Part shown: piece by piece, positions 26,499-35,392 of the stretch
Layout of the letters: each line of letters opens with the position of its first letter
How positions within the stretch are numbered: the first letter of the stretch is position 1
DNA from: JBMFVE01 sp049966155
GTDB taxonomy: Bacteria > Bacteroidota > Ignavibacteria > Kryptoniales > JAKASW01
Reading direction: 5' to 3'
Assembly (NCBI GenBank): GCA_049966155.1
Contig: JBMFVE010000001.1
Span: 248,001-312,000, forward strand
DNA: 64,000 bases
Made by a program: the position numbers and the translations under genes
Notes under the pieces: generated by a model
The model's input: only the letters and a program-made list of their open reading frames with translations
What the model was told of the DNA's origin: nothing
The model's database searches: none

Positions 26499-27206
26499 TT
26501 ACTCAATGCGCTTTTTAAAACTCACCAGCACAATTTTCTTGTTTCGATTTCTCAATTCTTCATCTCCTTCGAACTTTATATCTTCGACATCAACATGCTG
26601 CACAAATTTCAATTGCTTAGTGCGCTTTAGCTCATCAGCAAATTCACCACCCTTCAGAACAAGTAAAGTGCCGACCGGATATAAATTCTTAAGATCTCCC
26701 TCTTCTTCACATTTTAAGAATTGTCTCGACCATTTTGCCACATCAAACAATTTTCCAGCTGCGCGTGTTATAACATAATCAAAAACGTGCATAAATTCAG
26801 GTTTCACAGAAATTTCTTCAGCACGGCCATTTATAACGGTCAAACCTGCTAAACCCAGCTGCCTTACAATATCGGCGACAGCCTCTGTTTTCTTTTTTAC
26901 AGAATCTATTAATACTACTTCAAGATCACGTCGGAAAATTTTCACAGGAATTCCGGGTAACCCTCCCCCTGTTCCCACGTCGACTATTTTCGTGTTATAT
27001 TTCAAGGACTTATGAAATAGGAAAGAGATTGAATTCAGGATATGATTCTCAAAAAAAGAACCTTCGTCCTTTCTTGAAATTAAATTAACTTTCTCGTTCC
27101 ATGAAAGGATGCACTGTCTCAGTTCCTTAAAGAGGGTTATCTGTTCCTGCAATAGTTCTATGTTATTTCTTCTTAAGATTTCAATAAGCCAGGATATATC
27201 TTTCAT
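26499..27206 (-). CDS. rsmG: 16S rRNA 7-methylguanosine methyltransferase RsmG
   Basis: RsmG methylates N7 of G527 (E. coli numbering) in 16S rRNA with S-adenosylmethionine. The SAM motif is IVDVGTGGGLPGIPVKI, with VISRKDE upstream and VITRAAG downstream, all typical. The ATG at 27206 overlaps the dacB stop by 4 bp and is preferred to upstream starts at 27224 and 27236, which lie inside dacB. The protein is then about 235 residues, slightly longer than the E. coli enzyme because of its C-terminal tail. No partner gidA or parA is present here. Confidence 0.93.
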   Translation of the reverse strand: MKDISWLIEILRRNNIELLQEQITLFKELRQCILSWNEKVNLISRKDEGSFFENHILNSISFLFHKSLKYNTKIVDVGTGGGLPGIPVKIFRRDLEVVLIDSVKKKTEAVADIVRQLGLAGLTVINGRAEEISVKPEFMHVFDYVITRAAGKLFDVAKWSRQFLKCEEEGDLKNLYPVGTLLVLKGGEFADELKRTKQLKFVQHVDVEDIKFEGDEELRNRNKKIVLVSFKKRIE

Positions 27207-28687
27207 TTGAAAGAGAAGTTGCATAGTCTGGTACATATCATATCCTGCAGGGCATTGACGGCGCTTGTTGGAACAGTGTAATGATTTACAAAAATGGAAA
27301 ACGCAAGGGGTTCCCCATCTAGTGTTGTCAAATAGCCTGAAAGAGATCGGACATTTTCTATAAACCCTGTTTTTCCATGGACATTTCCTTGAGCTCGAGT
27401 CCCTTTCATTCTAAATTCCAGGGTTCCGTCCACACCCGCAACTGGAAGCGAATCATAAAAGATATTGGAAACCGGGCTTTTTCTCATGGCCTCCAGAATT
27501 TCCACAATTGCATGAGGTGTAACCAGGTCCCAGCTTGAAAGCCCTGACCCGTCATTTATCTCGATTTGAGTGGTATCTACTCCTATTGAGTGAAGGAAAA
27601 ACATTTCTACCCGTCTCGCATTTTCAAATGTACCAATCCCGTATTTCTCCTTCCCAAGTGTTCTGAAAACTTGTTCAGCATAGAAATTCTGGCTGCGCTT
27701 ATTTATAACTTTTACTATTTCCGATAACGGCGGCGACGTGTAGCTGGCAATAGTCCACATAAGATTGTATGGGGGAACACGAGAGATTTTCTGATATCTC
27801 GAAATGTCAAAAGGCTCACCAAGCATCTTTATCCCAACAGAATTCAGAGTCTCAAACAAAACGGTAGCAGTATAAAGGGTTGGATTGTAAACTGTTAACG
27901 AAACTTTCATACTATCCAAGGTCCTCGGATAGTTTCCATAAATGTGAATCACATTAGTTGCAGGATCACGATAAAAATCGATTGTGTTAATTGTGTCTTC
28001 AGTTGTCTTTGACTCATTGATGATCGTAATGTATGAGGTGGGAGGGGTAAGCGTGTAAAGTACTGGTGCCCCAGGTTTATTTGGTTTCAGCGTGACGTCG
28101 ATACAATTATCATTAAACGATAGGCCACTGATGTATGCTGCATACCAGTAAACGTCCTCATGCCATGCCAGCCCCCATCCTTCACCAACAGGAACATTGT
28201 CGAACACCCTGTCGTCGCCAATCACATTTCCTTTAACAACCTTCACATTCAATAACTTGAGGGTATCCGCCCATCCTTTGAAAATCTTCACAACATCTCC
28301 ATTTGTAAATCTACCTGAAATTGTCGGGTCACCGCTGCCAACTATGTAAAGGTCTCCAAACAATGTGTCATCCAGAACATATCCATTTGCCATCAGGTAC
28401 GTATGATATTGATAATTCTCACCAAGTACTGAGAGAGCCGCTGAAGTGGTTAATAATTTCATATTTGAAGCGGGCACAAAATCCTTATCCTGGTTATAAG
28501 CAAACAAAACTGCATCACTTCGAAGATCTTTCACCTCAATTCCGATAAAGGCATTGGAGAAAGCAGAGTCTGAAATAATTGACTTAAGATCAAATTGAAG
28601 TGCTTTCAGCGCCTGCATTTCCTGGGCTGAAGAAAGCCCAGTAAAACCAACTGCAAAAGCAATAGCTATAACCAAAGTGCTCTTCAT
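27203..28687 (-). CDS. dacB: D-alanyl-D-alanine carboxypeptidase/endopeptidase (PBP4, S13)
   Basis: A 494-residue periplasmic penicillin-binding protein of family S13. It has a signal peptide (1-21), the SxxK motif at Ser74-Lys77 in PASNMKLL, an SxN motif in KRSQNFYAE and KTG in VHGKTGFI near the C-terminus. It trims peptide stems or cleaves cross-links in peptidoglycan. The insertion between SxxK and SxN, typical of PBP4, is present. It starts 5 bp after rluB ends and overlaps rsmG by 4 bp. Function is well supported by the motif set and length. Confidence 0.94.
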   Translation of the reverse strand: MKSTLVIAIAFAVGFTGLSSAQEMQALKALQFDLKSIISDSAFSNAFIGIEVKDLRSDAVLFAYNQDKDFVPASNMKLLTTSAALSVLGENYQYHTYLMANGYVLDDTLFGDLYIVGSGDPTISGRFTNGDVVKIFKGWADTLKLLNVKVVKGNVIGDDRVFDNVPVGEGWGLAWHEDVYWYAAYISGLSFNDNCIDVTLKPNKPGAPVLYTLTPPTSYITIINESKTTEDTINTIDFYRDPATNVIHIYGNYPRTLDSMKVSLTVYNPTLYTATVLFETLNSVGIKMLGEPFDISRYQKISRVPPYNLMWTIASYTSPPLSEIVKVINKRSQNFYAEQVFRTLGKEKYGIGTFENARRVEMFFLHSIGVDTTQIEINDGSGLSSWDLVTPHAIVEILEAMRKSPVSNIFYDSLPVAGVDGTLEFRMKGTRAQGNVHGKTGFIENVRSLSGYLTTLDGEPLAFSIFVNHYTVPTSAVNALQDMICTRLCNFSFK

Positions 28688-28692
28688 TTATT

Positions 28693-29463
28693 TCAGTCAC
28701 CTGTTGCAGCTTGATTTTGAAGTCCAGCAAGCCTTTTCAGACTGATCACTTCATTTGAAGTGAGATAACGCCATTCCCCCCTGGATAACCCACGATGTGT
28801 AATCCCACCATATGAATACCTGTCTAATTGAACTACATGGTACCCTAATGAGTCAAAAAACCTTCTAATGAGATGATGTTTTCCCTCGTGTACAGAAATC
28901 CCCACTTCCAAACCACTGCTCCCCTGTAATATATAAATATCATCGGGAACTACCAGGGCACCATCAACTTTTATCCCCTTCCTGAATATCACCATGTCTC
29001 GATCTACAAGAGGCTTGTCAAGAGTGGCTTTGTATACTTTAAGCACATGGAATTTTGGATGCATCAGACGATTCGCCAGTTCACCATCATTGGTCAGCAA
29101 AAGTACCCCGGTGGTGTTCCTGTCAAGCCGACCAACGCTGAAGACACGCACACCAATCCGAACCAGGTCAAATATATTCTTACGGCCTTTCTCGTCTCTT
29201 GCTGTTGTAATGATATCCTTAGGTTTATTCAGCAGCACGTAGACCAGCCGATTTTGCATACTCGCACGTTTTCCGTCCACAGTTATTCGGTCCCGGCTGG
29301 GATCAATCCTTACACCCAGCTTGGTTACTACTTTACCGTTAACAGAGACCCTCCCATCCTTTATAATCTCATCTGCCCTCCTGCGTGAACTAACGCCAGC
29401 CATCGAAAGAAATTTGTTTAGACGAATGAGACGACCACCTGATGATTTGAGCTTACTGTCCAT
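28693..29463 (-). CDS. rluB: Pseudouridine synthase RluB/RsuA family
   Basis: This enzyme converts a uridine in rRNA to pseudouridine. An S4 RNA-binding domain (IRLNKFLSMAGVSSRRRADE) is followed by the RsuA/RluB catalytic domain with the catalytic aspartate in VGRLDRNTTGVLLLTNDG. The C-terminal EGKHHLIRRFFDSLG is also conserved. The ATG at 29463 is preferred to a start at 29553 because it leaves an 11-bp rather than 101-bp overlap with scpB and begins just before the S4 domain. The scpA-scpB-rluB order is common in many bacteria. RluB rather than RluF/RsuA is a neighbourhood-based choice. Confidence 0.92.
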   Translation of the reverse strand: MDSKLKSSGGRLIRLNKFLSMAGVSSRRRADEIIKDGRVSVNGKVVTKLGVRIDPSRDRITVDGKRASMQNRLVYVLLNKPKDIITTARDEKGRKNIFDLVRIGVRVFSVGRLDRNTTGVLLLTNDGELANRLMHPKFHVLKVYKATLDKPLVDRDMVIFRKGIKVDGALVVPDDIYILQGSSGLEVGISVHEGKHHLIRRFFDSLGYHVVQLDRYSYGGITHRGLSRGEWRYLTSNEVISLKRLAGLQNQAATGD

Positions 29464-30331
29464 CTGAATTCCCGGATAAATTAGAAGGCAACTCCGTGTC
29501 AGCCGGGACCTGAGATAATGCTGAAATTTCAAGCTGTATCGGCTCTTCGGCACCCCGGCTCTTTATTTCTTTTATGATTTCATCTATCTCCCGAAGTTTC
29601 GGTAAATCGTCAAGATTTTTCAGATTAAATACCTTTAAAAACTTCTGGGTTGTCCCATACAATAGCGGTCTTCCAACAGTCTCAGCACGGCCAGTAACTG
29701 TAACCAGCTCCTTTTCCAGTAAACTGTGCAAAACATAATCAATATTAACACCGCGAATAGATTCAATTTCCGGTTTTGTAATTGGCTGTTTGTAAGCAAT
29801 TATTGCAAGCGTTTCCAGTGCAGACTTTGTTAATTTTCTTCGGGAACGTTCTCTGAATAGAAGTGATACCCACCGTGCCATCTCCTTTTTCGTAGCAAAT
29901 TGAAATCCGTCTGCAATCTCAACTATATGAAAACCAGCTCCCTCTTCTTCATACTTCCTATTTAAAGCTCTGATCCTACCGGTTATAGCATCAACACCAA
30001 CTCTACCAAATGTTCTGGCAGAATCCAAAATACTCTTGATCGTGTTTGCAGACAGCGGTTCATCAGAAGCAAAAATCAGAGCCTCGACAATGTGGGCAAA
30101 CTCATCCACTATCTCCTGATGCTTCTCTAACTCTTCTTCTGTCTCATCTGAAAACAAAATCTCTCCATTAGCCTTGTCAAAATCCCTGTTGCCCTCTTCC
30201 GAATCTTCCGGGGCATTTTGCTGTGCAATATTTTTTTTCACTGAGTCAAATTCCACATTCTCAGCAGTGCGATCGGTCTGAGCTGGTTCATTCTGCTGTT
30301 CTACTGACATTCCCGTCGTTTTCTCCATCAT
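29453..30331 (-). CDS. scpB: Segregation and condensation protein B
   Basis: ScpB is the winged-helix kleisin-associated subunit of the SMC-ScpAB condensin, which compacts and segregates chromosomes. The core starts around residue 65 (HIVEALIFASDEPLS) and contains the two winged-helix domains, with ETLAIIAYKQPITKPEIE as the best landmark. About 65 acidic, low-complexity residues precede it and a tail of about 40 follows. The start is uncertain: ATG at 30331 or 30310. Both overlap the end of scpA, by 44 or 23 bp. SMC itself is not in this window. Confidence 0.92.
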   Translation of the reverse strand: MMEKTTGMSVEQQNEPAQTDRTAENVEFDSVKKNIAQQNAPEDSEEGNRDFDKANGEILFSDETEEELEKHQEIVDEFAHIVEALIFASDEPLSANTIKSILDSARTFGRVGVDAITGRIRALNRKYEEEGAGFHIVEIADGFQFATKKEMARWVSLLFRERSRRKLTKSALETLAIIAYKQPITKPEIESIRGVNIDYVLHSLLEKELVTVTGRAETVGRPLLYGTTQKFLKVFNLKNLDDLPKLREIDEIIKEIKSRGAEEPIQLEISALSQVPADTELPSNLSGNSDGQ

Positions 30332-31046
30332 ATTTGGAAATGATAAAATCGTTAAATTTACCTGTAGTGTATACTTTAAGCATGTTCCTTTTGATAAGCT
30401 CCAGCATCGCTATAAAAGTAACAACCAATCGAATCTTATCATGGATCTGCTGAACAAGTTCCAAAAAATGCATCTCCTTTCGCTCCCTCATTGTCTGAGT
30501 GAGATAATCAATTTGATCTTCAATTGTGACATTAATTCTTTTCACATCGTGATACGAGGTCGGCTCAAGCCTCTCCATAACATTTTTAAACGCTGTAATC
30601 AAATCGATCAATGAAACATTCATCAATTGCTCATCTTCCGGCAATGCATAGCTTCTTTCGTCAAGCTTGAAATTGGAACGGTAAAACACCTGACTCGCGT
30701 CTTCCTCAAGGCGCTGAAAATTATTCGCAGCTTCCTTAAAACGTGCATACTCGGCAAGACGATCAGCAAGCTCTTTGCGTGGATCATCGTCAGGCAGCAG
30801 ATCATCAACTGTCTCTTCATGTGGAAGCAACATTCTTACCTTAATGTGCATCAAGGTTGCTGCCATCACAATGAATTCGCCTGCAATTTCAAGGTCAAGG
30901 GCCTGAATAAAACGAACGTATTCAAGAAACTCCGCTGTAATTTGCGCAATTGGGATGTCGTAAATATCAAGCTGATCCCTCCTTATGAAGAAGAGAAGTA
31001 AATCGAGCGGCCCTTCAAAATCGTTTAACTTTACCCTGTAGTTCAT
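30288..31046 (-). CDS. scpA: Segregation and condensation protein A (kleisin)
   Basis: ScpA is the kleisin that bridges SMC heads. The 252-residue protein has the N-terminal motif FEGPLDLLLFFIRRDQLDIYDIPIAQI in split form, that is FEGPLDLLLF then DIYDIPIAQI, and a C-terminal winged helix at about 170-245 ending in TFIAMLELIKRNML. The start overlaps trpS by 4 bp and the end overlaps scpB, so the three are translated from one message. All conserved regions are intact. Confidence 0.94.
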   Translation of the reverse strand: MNYRVKLNDFEGPLDLLLFFIRRDQLDIYDIPIAQITAEFLEYVRFIQALDLEIAGEFIVMAATLMHIKVRMLLPHEETVDDLLPDDDPRKELADRLAEYARFKEAANNFQRLEEDASQVFYRSNFKLDERSYALPEDEQLMNVSLIDLITAFKNVMERLEPTSYHDVKRINVTIEDQIDYLTQTMRERKEMHFLELVQQIHDKIRLVVTFIAMLELIKRNMLKVYTTGKFNDFIISKYDGENDGNVSRTAE

Positions 31047-32029
31047 CCCATCTTCATCGCCTCATGAACCTGTTGCATCGTTTCACTCGCTTTCACCCTT
31101 GCTTTCTCTTCTCCCGATTGAAGCATAGCCCTCACCTCCTCTGGATTTTGCTCCAGCCTCGCACGTCTCTCCCTGAATGGCATTAAAAATTTGTTAATGC
31201 TTGCGGCGCATCTCATTTTACATTCAACGCATCCAAGCTTGCCGGACTCACACCCTGATCTAATTTCCTTCTCTTCGATGGCATTGAACTTTTTATGGTA
31301 TGTGAAAACCAGGCAAATATCAGGCCTTCCAGGATCTCCTTTCCTTATTTTCCGAGGGTCAGTTACAGCCTTTTTCATTTTCTTAACAACATCAGCTTCT
31401 GAATCCGAAAGAAAGATACTATTGTTTAAGGACTTACTCATCTTCTTGCCGTCCAATCCAGGGAGGCGTGCAAACCTGGTAAGCCTTGGCTCAGGCTCTG
31501 GAAAGACATTTTTATATTGCCTGTTGAAATCGCGGGCGATCTCCCTTGTTATCTCAATGTGCGAAAGTTGATCCTCGCCAACTGGAACCACCTCTCCTTT
31601 GTAAAGAAGAATGTCAGCAGCCTGAAGAACCGGATAGCCCAGATAACCATAGCTTATAGGACCGAGGTTTAAATCCCGAACTTGTTCTTTCAAAGTCGGA
31701 TTTCGTTCAAGCCGGGATTTTGTTATCAACATGGAAAATATCAAATGCAGTTCGGTGTGCTGTTTTACCTGCGACTGTCTGAACACAGGGCTCTGTTCAG
31801 GATCAATTCCCGCTGAAACCCAGTCCACCAACATGTCTATCGTGTACTCATAAATTTTCGACGTATCAAGATTTGTTGTTAAAGCATGATAATCTGCAAT
31901 AAGGTGGTAGTTCTGGTAATTTCCTTCGTTTTGAAGCTGCACCCAGCTTTCAAGAGCCCCTGCCCAGTGACCAAGGTGTAGCTTGCCTGTGGGACGCATC
32001 CCACTTAAAATGATTTTCTTATTTGACAT
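31043..32029 (-). CDS. trpS: Tryptophanyl-tRNA synthetase
   Basis: TrpS charges tRNA-Trp. The 328-residue class I enzyme carries SGMRPTGKLHLGHWAGAL (HLGH as HIGH) at 9-26 and KMSKSLNNSI near 195. The central GYLGYPVLQAADIL contributes to tryptophan and ATP binding. A CVECKMRCA cysteine cluster near 268 resembles that of TrpS variants with a metal or Fe-S site such as the Thermotoga enzyme. With CESGKLGC just before it, four cysteines are present, which is compatible with such a site but not proven. It overlaps scpA by 4 bp. Confidence 0.95.
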   Translation of the reverse strand: MSNKKIILSGMRPTGKLHLGHWAGALESWVQLQNEGNYQNYHLIADYHALTTNLDTSKIYEYTIDMLVDWVSAGIDPEQSPVFRQSQVKQHTELHLIFSMLITKSRLERNPTLKEQVRDLNLGPISYGYLGYPVLQAADILLYKGEVVPVGEDQLSHIEITREIARDFNRQYKNVFPEPEPRLTRFARLPGLDGKKMSKSLNNSIFLSDSEADVVKKMKKAVTDPRKIRKGDPGRPDICLVFTYHKKFNAIEEKEIRSGCESGKLGCVECKMRCAASINKFLMPFRERRARLEQNPEEVRAMLQSGEEKARVKASETMQQVHEAMKMG

Positions 32030-32054
32030 TGTCTGGAAATTTACAAAATATTTT

Positions 32055-32546
32055 TTACTTCATGAAAAGGTAAGGCTTCCACTTTTCGTCTATCCTGCCG
32101 ACGAAATGTCTGATGAAAGCAACGTGATGAGGCCTGCGGGGTACGGACAAGAGTTTCATACCGGCTTCCTCCGGAGTACGATCACCCTTTTTATTATTGC
32201 ACCTGATGCAGGCACAAACAAGATTTTCCCACGAATCTTCACCGCCGCGAGTTTTCGGTATGATATGATCAACTGTCAAAGGCAAGTCTCCCCGACCGCA
32301 ATACTGACAGCGGTTTCCGTCCCTGCGCAATATATTCTTTCGGGAGAGGATCACCCTTTTGTGCGGTACACGGTAAAAAACCGACAGCCGAACAATGCTC
32401 GGCATTGGAATTGTTGTTGACACCGAGTGCAACATTTTCCCGTCAGAGCGCTCTACTATTTCTGCTTTTCCAAGATAGAGAAGCACAACAGCTTTTTTCC
32501 AGTTGCAGATTGTGAGAGGCTCGTAGTTCTGATTCAGAATTAACAC
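32055..32546 (-). CDS. HNH endonuclease domain protein
   Basis: A 163-residue HNH protein of the widespread type starting VLILNQNYEPL. The HNH/zinc part is CQYCGRGDLPLTVDHIIPK, then GGEDSWENLVCACIRCN, giving two CxxC pairs and the catalytic His in VDHI. These single-domain proteins occur as chromosomal genes in many bacteria and their target is unknown. They are not usually mobile. The start is a GTG at 32546. The frame stays open to 32612 without another standard start, so the true N-terminus is uncertain. It lies between an NlpC/P60 gene and trpS on the same strand. Confidence 0.88.
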   Translation of the reverse strand: MLILNQNYEPLTICNWKKAVVLLYLGKAEIVERSDGKMLHSVSTTIPMPSIVRLSVFYRVPHKRVILSRKNILRRDGNRCQYCGRGDLPLTVDHIIPKTRGGEDSWENLVCACIRCNNKKGDRTPEEAGMKLLSVPRRPHHVAFIRHFVGRIDEKWKPYLFMK

Positions 32547-32612
32547 CTTCCCATAGCCGGAGCTATGGTCATCTTCGAATTGTTCATTACGGCTGAAGAC
32601 AACACCTCCATT

Positions 32613-33662
32613 TTAAATCGTTACCTTACATGCACCTACAAAGGCTTTGAAGAGTTTATCATCAAAAAGTTTGCTTCTTCTGTCAAAACTTCCGATCTTC
32701 ACATACCCTGAAGAGTGAATGAACTCTTTCCTCCTTCCACCAATGTACAGGCCTACATGTGAAATATTTTTACCGTTGTACGAGAAAAAAACCAAATCCC
32801 CCGAAGATAAATTTTGGGGATTTTTTTTTGATGGTCTTCCGGCCAAATACTGCATTGAAGCATCCCTGGGCAATTCGATACCGACAAACCTGAAAACTGT
32901 CTGTATGAACCCGGAACAATCGAATCCCTTGGCGCTTCTACCACCCCAGACATACGAAACCCCCAGGAAGCGTGAAGCAGTGTCAAAAAGGGCCTTCAAA
33001 GAGTATTTCTTAATTAGAGGCACTGTCTGGACAAATTTCTTTTCTATATAACCAGTCTCTCCATTTGGAAGAAGAACTTTCAAATAGCCAGCACCTTCAC
33101 TTAAAACCGACAGTGCTACACCATAAACTACCACCCTGAGGGGCACGCCAAAATGTGCTGGTTCAGATAGTATTAGGGCAACAGATTCTTTGACAAAAGC
33201 CTTGGGAAAATTATTGTATCTGTCAAATTCTTCAGGATCCATCAACTGAGTTTGATTGGCAGACGCCCAGCCGAGATAACCATCGGCATGCAGACGAACT
33301 CGATGCCATGAACCGATTGACTGTAGCACATCAAATGACTCTCCATAAAGGACTTCGGTTACCTGCTCACTTGTCCAATCGGGATATTTTCTGATAGTAC
33401 CAACTCCAACATGGCAAACACCTGTTTTGAGGCTGCCAACAGATTTATCAGGTAATATTACTGTCTTTAATTTGAATTTCCAGCTCCCCTTCTCATAAAG
33501 CTCAGAAAGCCTTCTTGCCAGGTATATAGAGTCCACGTATGCACAGAAAAAACCCCCTCTTTTTTGGAATTCTAAGACGCTATATCGTGGATCGACAGAA
33601 AGGGCTTTTTCTGCTCTCCTCTTAAATAATGCTTCACTTTCCGCTGTTTCAGTGCTAACCAT
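32613..33662 (-). CDS. NlpC/P60 (C40) cell-wall endopeptidase with SH3-like domains
   Basis: A 349-residue protein with two SH3-like regions (about 85-140 and 160-215) and a C-terminal NlpC/P60 domain. The predicted catalytic Cys249 lies in KGFDCSGFIQ and the His in KNISHVGLYIGG near 304, with a preceding YVWGGRS. The architecture resembles gamma-D-glutamyl-L-diamino acid endopeptidases such as YkfC, which recycle or cut murein peptides. No signal peptide is evident at the annotated ATG, so it may act in the cytoplasm on recycled muropeptides. The start is supported by an ATG but no strong SD. Confidence 0.88.
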   Translation of the reverse strand: MVSTETAESEALFKRRAEKALSVDPRYSVLEFQKRGGFFCAYVDSIYLARRLSELYEKGSWKFKLKTVILPDKSVGSLKTGVCHVGVGTIRKYPDWTSEQVTEVLYGESFDVLQSIGSWHRVRLHADGYLGWASANQTQLMDPEEFDRYNNFPKAFVKESVALILSEPAHFGVPLRVVVYGVALSVLSEGAGYLKVLLPNGETGYIEKKFVQTVPLIKKYSLKALFDTASRFLGVSYVWGGRSAKGFDCSGFIQTVFRFVGIELPRDASMQYLAGRPSKKNPQNLSSGDLVFFSYNGKNISHVGLYIGGRRKEFIHSSGYVKIGSFDRRSKLFDDKLFKAFVGACKVTI

Positions 33663-33721
33663 TTCAAAAAAATATATCCAAAGTTCAGAAGAGAATCAAT
33701 TGCAGACTGGCAAATAAGCAT

Positions 33722-34540
33722 TTAATAACTCTCTTTTGCAGATGGAAAATTTCCTCCTTTGACATCATTAATGTATTGAGAAAAGGCATTGGAAATCTCA
33801 TTTGCCATTTCAGCATATCGACGCACAAAACGAGGCCGGAAGTCACGGGTCAAGCCAAGCATGTCTGCATATACAAGGATTTGTCCGTCACAGTTTGGCC
33901 CGGCACCGATTCCAATCGTTGGAATAACCAGAGAGTTGGAGATCTTGGATGCCAGAGATGATGGAATTTTTTCCAGTACAAGTGAAAATGCTCCTGCCTC
34001 CTGTAATAACTTGGCGTCCCGAATAATTTGCCTGGCCTCTCTCCTATCCTCCCCTCTCGGTTTGTAACCCCCAAATTTGTGTATTGACTGAGGAGTAAGT
34101 CCAAGGTGGCCCATAACTGGGATACCCACTTCTGTCATTTTTCTAACCGAATCCACCACAGCCTCTCCACCTTCAATCTTTACAGCACTGGCTCCAGTAT
34201 CTTTAAGAATTCTCCCGGCATTCCTTACAGCTTCTTCGGCATTAACCTGATAACTCATGAATGGCATATCGACGACCACCAGAGCCCTTTTTACAGCTTT
34301 CCTGACGATCTTTGCATGATAAATCATTTCTTCCATTGTTACAGGTATCGTCGTATCATTACCCTGAAAAACATTCGAAAGAGAGTCGCCAACCAAAATA
34401 ATGTCTATCCCGCTTTCATCAAGCAGTCGTGCAATTATTGCATCGTAAGCTGTTAATGCCGCAATCTTCTCACCCCTTGCCTTCATTTCAACAATTGTCC
34501 TCGTTGTGACAATCTTCTTTTCCTTTCCTGATTCAGTCAT
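33722..34540 (-). CDS. panB: 3-methyl-2-oxobutanoate hydroxymethyltransferase
   Basis: PanB makes ketopantoate from alpha-ketoisovalerate and 5,10-methylene-THF, the first step to pantothenate and CoA. The 272-residue TIM barrel has ALTAYDAIIARLLDESG, the metal-binding VGDSLSNV, PVMGHLGLTPQS and GIGAGPNCDGQILV, all diagnostic. It overlaps the upstream lipoate-ligase-like gene by 4 bp. panC and panD are not in the window. The protein is complete. Confidence 0.96.
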   Translation of the reverse strand: MTESGKEKKIVTTRTIVEMKARGEKIAALTAYDAIIARLLDESGIDIILVGDSLSNVFQGNDTTIPVTMEEMIYHAKIVRKAVKRALVVVDMPFMSYQVNAEEAVRNAGRILKDTGASAVKIEGGEAVVDSVRKMTEVGIPVMGHLGLTPQSIHKFGGYKPRGEDRREARQIIRDAKLLQEAGAFSLVLEKIPSSLASKISNSLVIPTIGIGAGPNCDGQILVYADMLGLTRDFRPRFVRRYAEMANEISNAFSQYINDVKGGNFPSAKESY

Positions 34541-35388
34541 GCAAGTTCTCTTTCTTGATTAAGAAACAATCTTTGGCCATCATTGAGAAGATCGTTTCCT
34601 GGGTTGACTCGTTCAAACCGGATTTCCAGAGTCTCAACAAATCCATTTACAATAGATTTTTTTAACTCCTGATAATCAACTTCCTGATTAATTATTTCCT
34701 TGAGAGTAATTGTATGATTATCAAGGTTTTCCTTTACTTTTTCCAGTGTGTATGCATCACTTTTCAAATAACGAACAATCTTCTTATGAAACTCACCAAC
34801 CAGAATCGAGCCGTGCTGAAGCACAATATTGCCAAATCTTCTTTGCGCACTCCCGACAAGTTTTCGCCCACGATATTCTATTTCAGATTTTGCTGAAGTC
34901 ACGAAACAAACTACTGAATCGGGTTGTCTGAATAGTTTCCTGAAATCAGGCATGCTTTCTGCTAAGCTTATTTCCGCTCCACTGGAATTGTACTTCTCGA
35001 CATAATTTCTTATTCCATTTGCGAGAGCTGTGCTTAACAGGTTGTAACTTTCCGAAACGGAAAGCCCATGTGAATCAGTTACCACACTGTATGTTAATTC
35101 TTCAGCATGAAGCACAGCCTTCCCACCTGTGGGTCTGAAGACAATATCTATTCCGTCACGACGAGCAGAATCGACATCGATCTCGCGCTGTAATTGGTTT
35201 TTACCGAGCGAAATGCAAAACGGTTCCCACCTGTAGAGCCGTAGTACAGGGATTCTGTTTTTCCTGAACTCATCCACAAGGTTGACATCAATTTCCATAT
35301 TAACCTCACCGCACGCGCTGCCGGTGTCCAGCAAAAGCCAGCGCCCCGAAAATGTATCTTTTATAGATTGAATGAAATTCAGATTCAC
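34537..35388 (-). CDS. Lipoate-protein ligase A family protein (LplA/LipM-like)
   Basis: A 283-residue biotin/lipoate A/B ligase-fold protein. RYWEP-like RLYRWEPFCISLGKNQ, then FRPTGGKAVLHAEELTYS (RPTGGGAVxH motif) and KLVGSAQRR identify the LplA/LipM/octanoyltransferase group. These enzymes move lipoyl or octanoyl groups onto lysines of E2 or GcvH proteins. The start is a GTG at 35388, since the overlapping ATG leads straight to a stop. It sits between lpxA and panB, overlapping panB by 4 bp. Whether it uses free lipoate with ATP or octanoyl-ACP cannot be decided. Confidence 0.88.
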   Translation of the reverse strand: MNLNFIQSIKDTFSGRWLLLDTGSACGEVNMEIDVNLVDEFRKNRIPVLRLYRWEPFCISLGKNQLQREIDVDSARRDGIDIVFRPTGGKAVLHAEELTYSVVTDSHGLSVSESYNLLSTALANGIRNYVEKYNSSGAEISLAESMPDFRKLFRQPDSVVCFVTSAKSEIEYRGRKLVGSAQRRFGNIVLQHGSILVGEFHKKIVRYLKSDAYTLEKVKENLDNHTITLKEIINQEVDYQELKKSIVNGFVETLEIRFERVNPGNDLLNDGQRLFLNQERELA

Positions 35389-35392
35389 ATTT

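Noticed and set aside
32055..32546. HNH protein as a homing endonuclease or mobile element
   Set aside because: It is a stand-alone chromosomal HNH family with no intron, repeats or transposase around it, and sits in a regular gene run.
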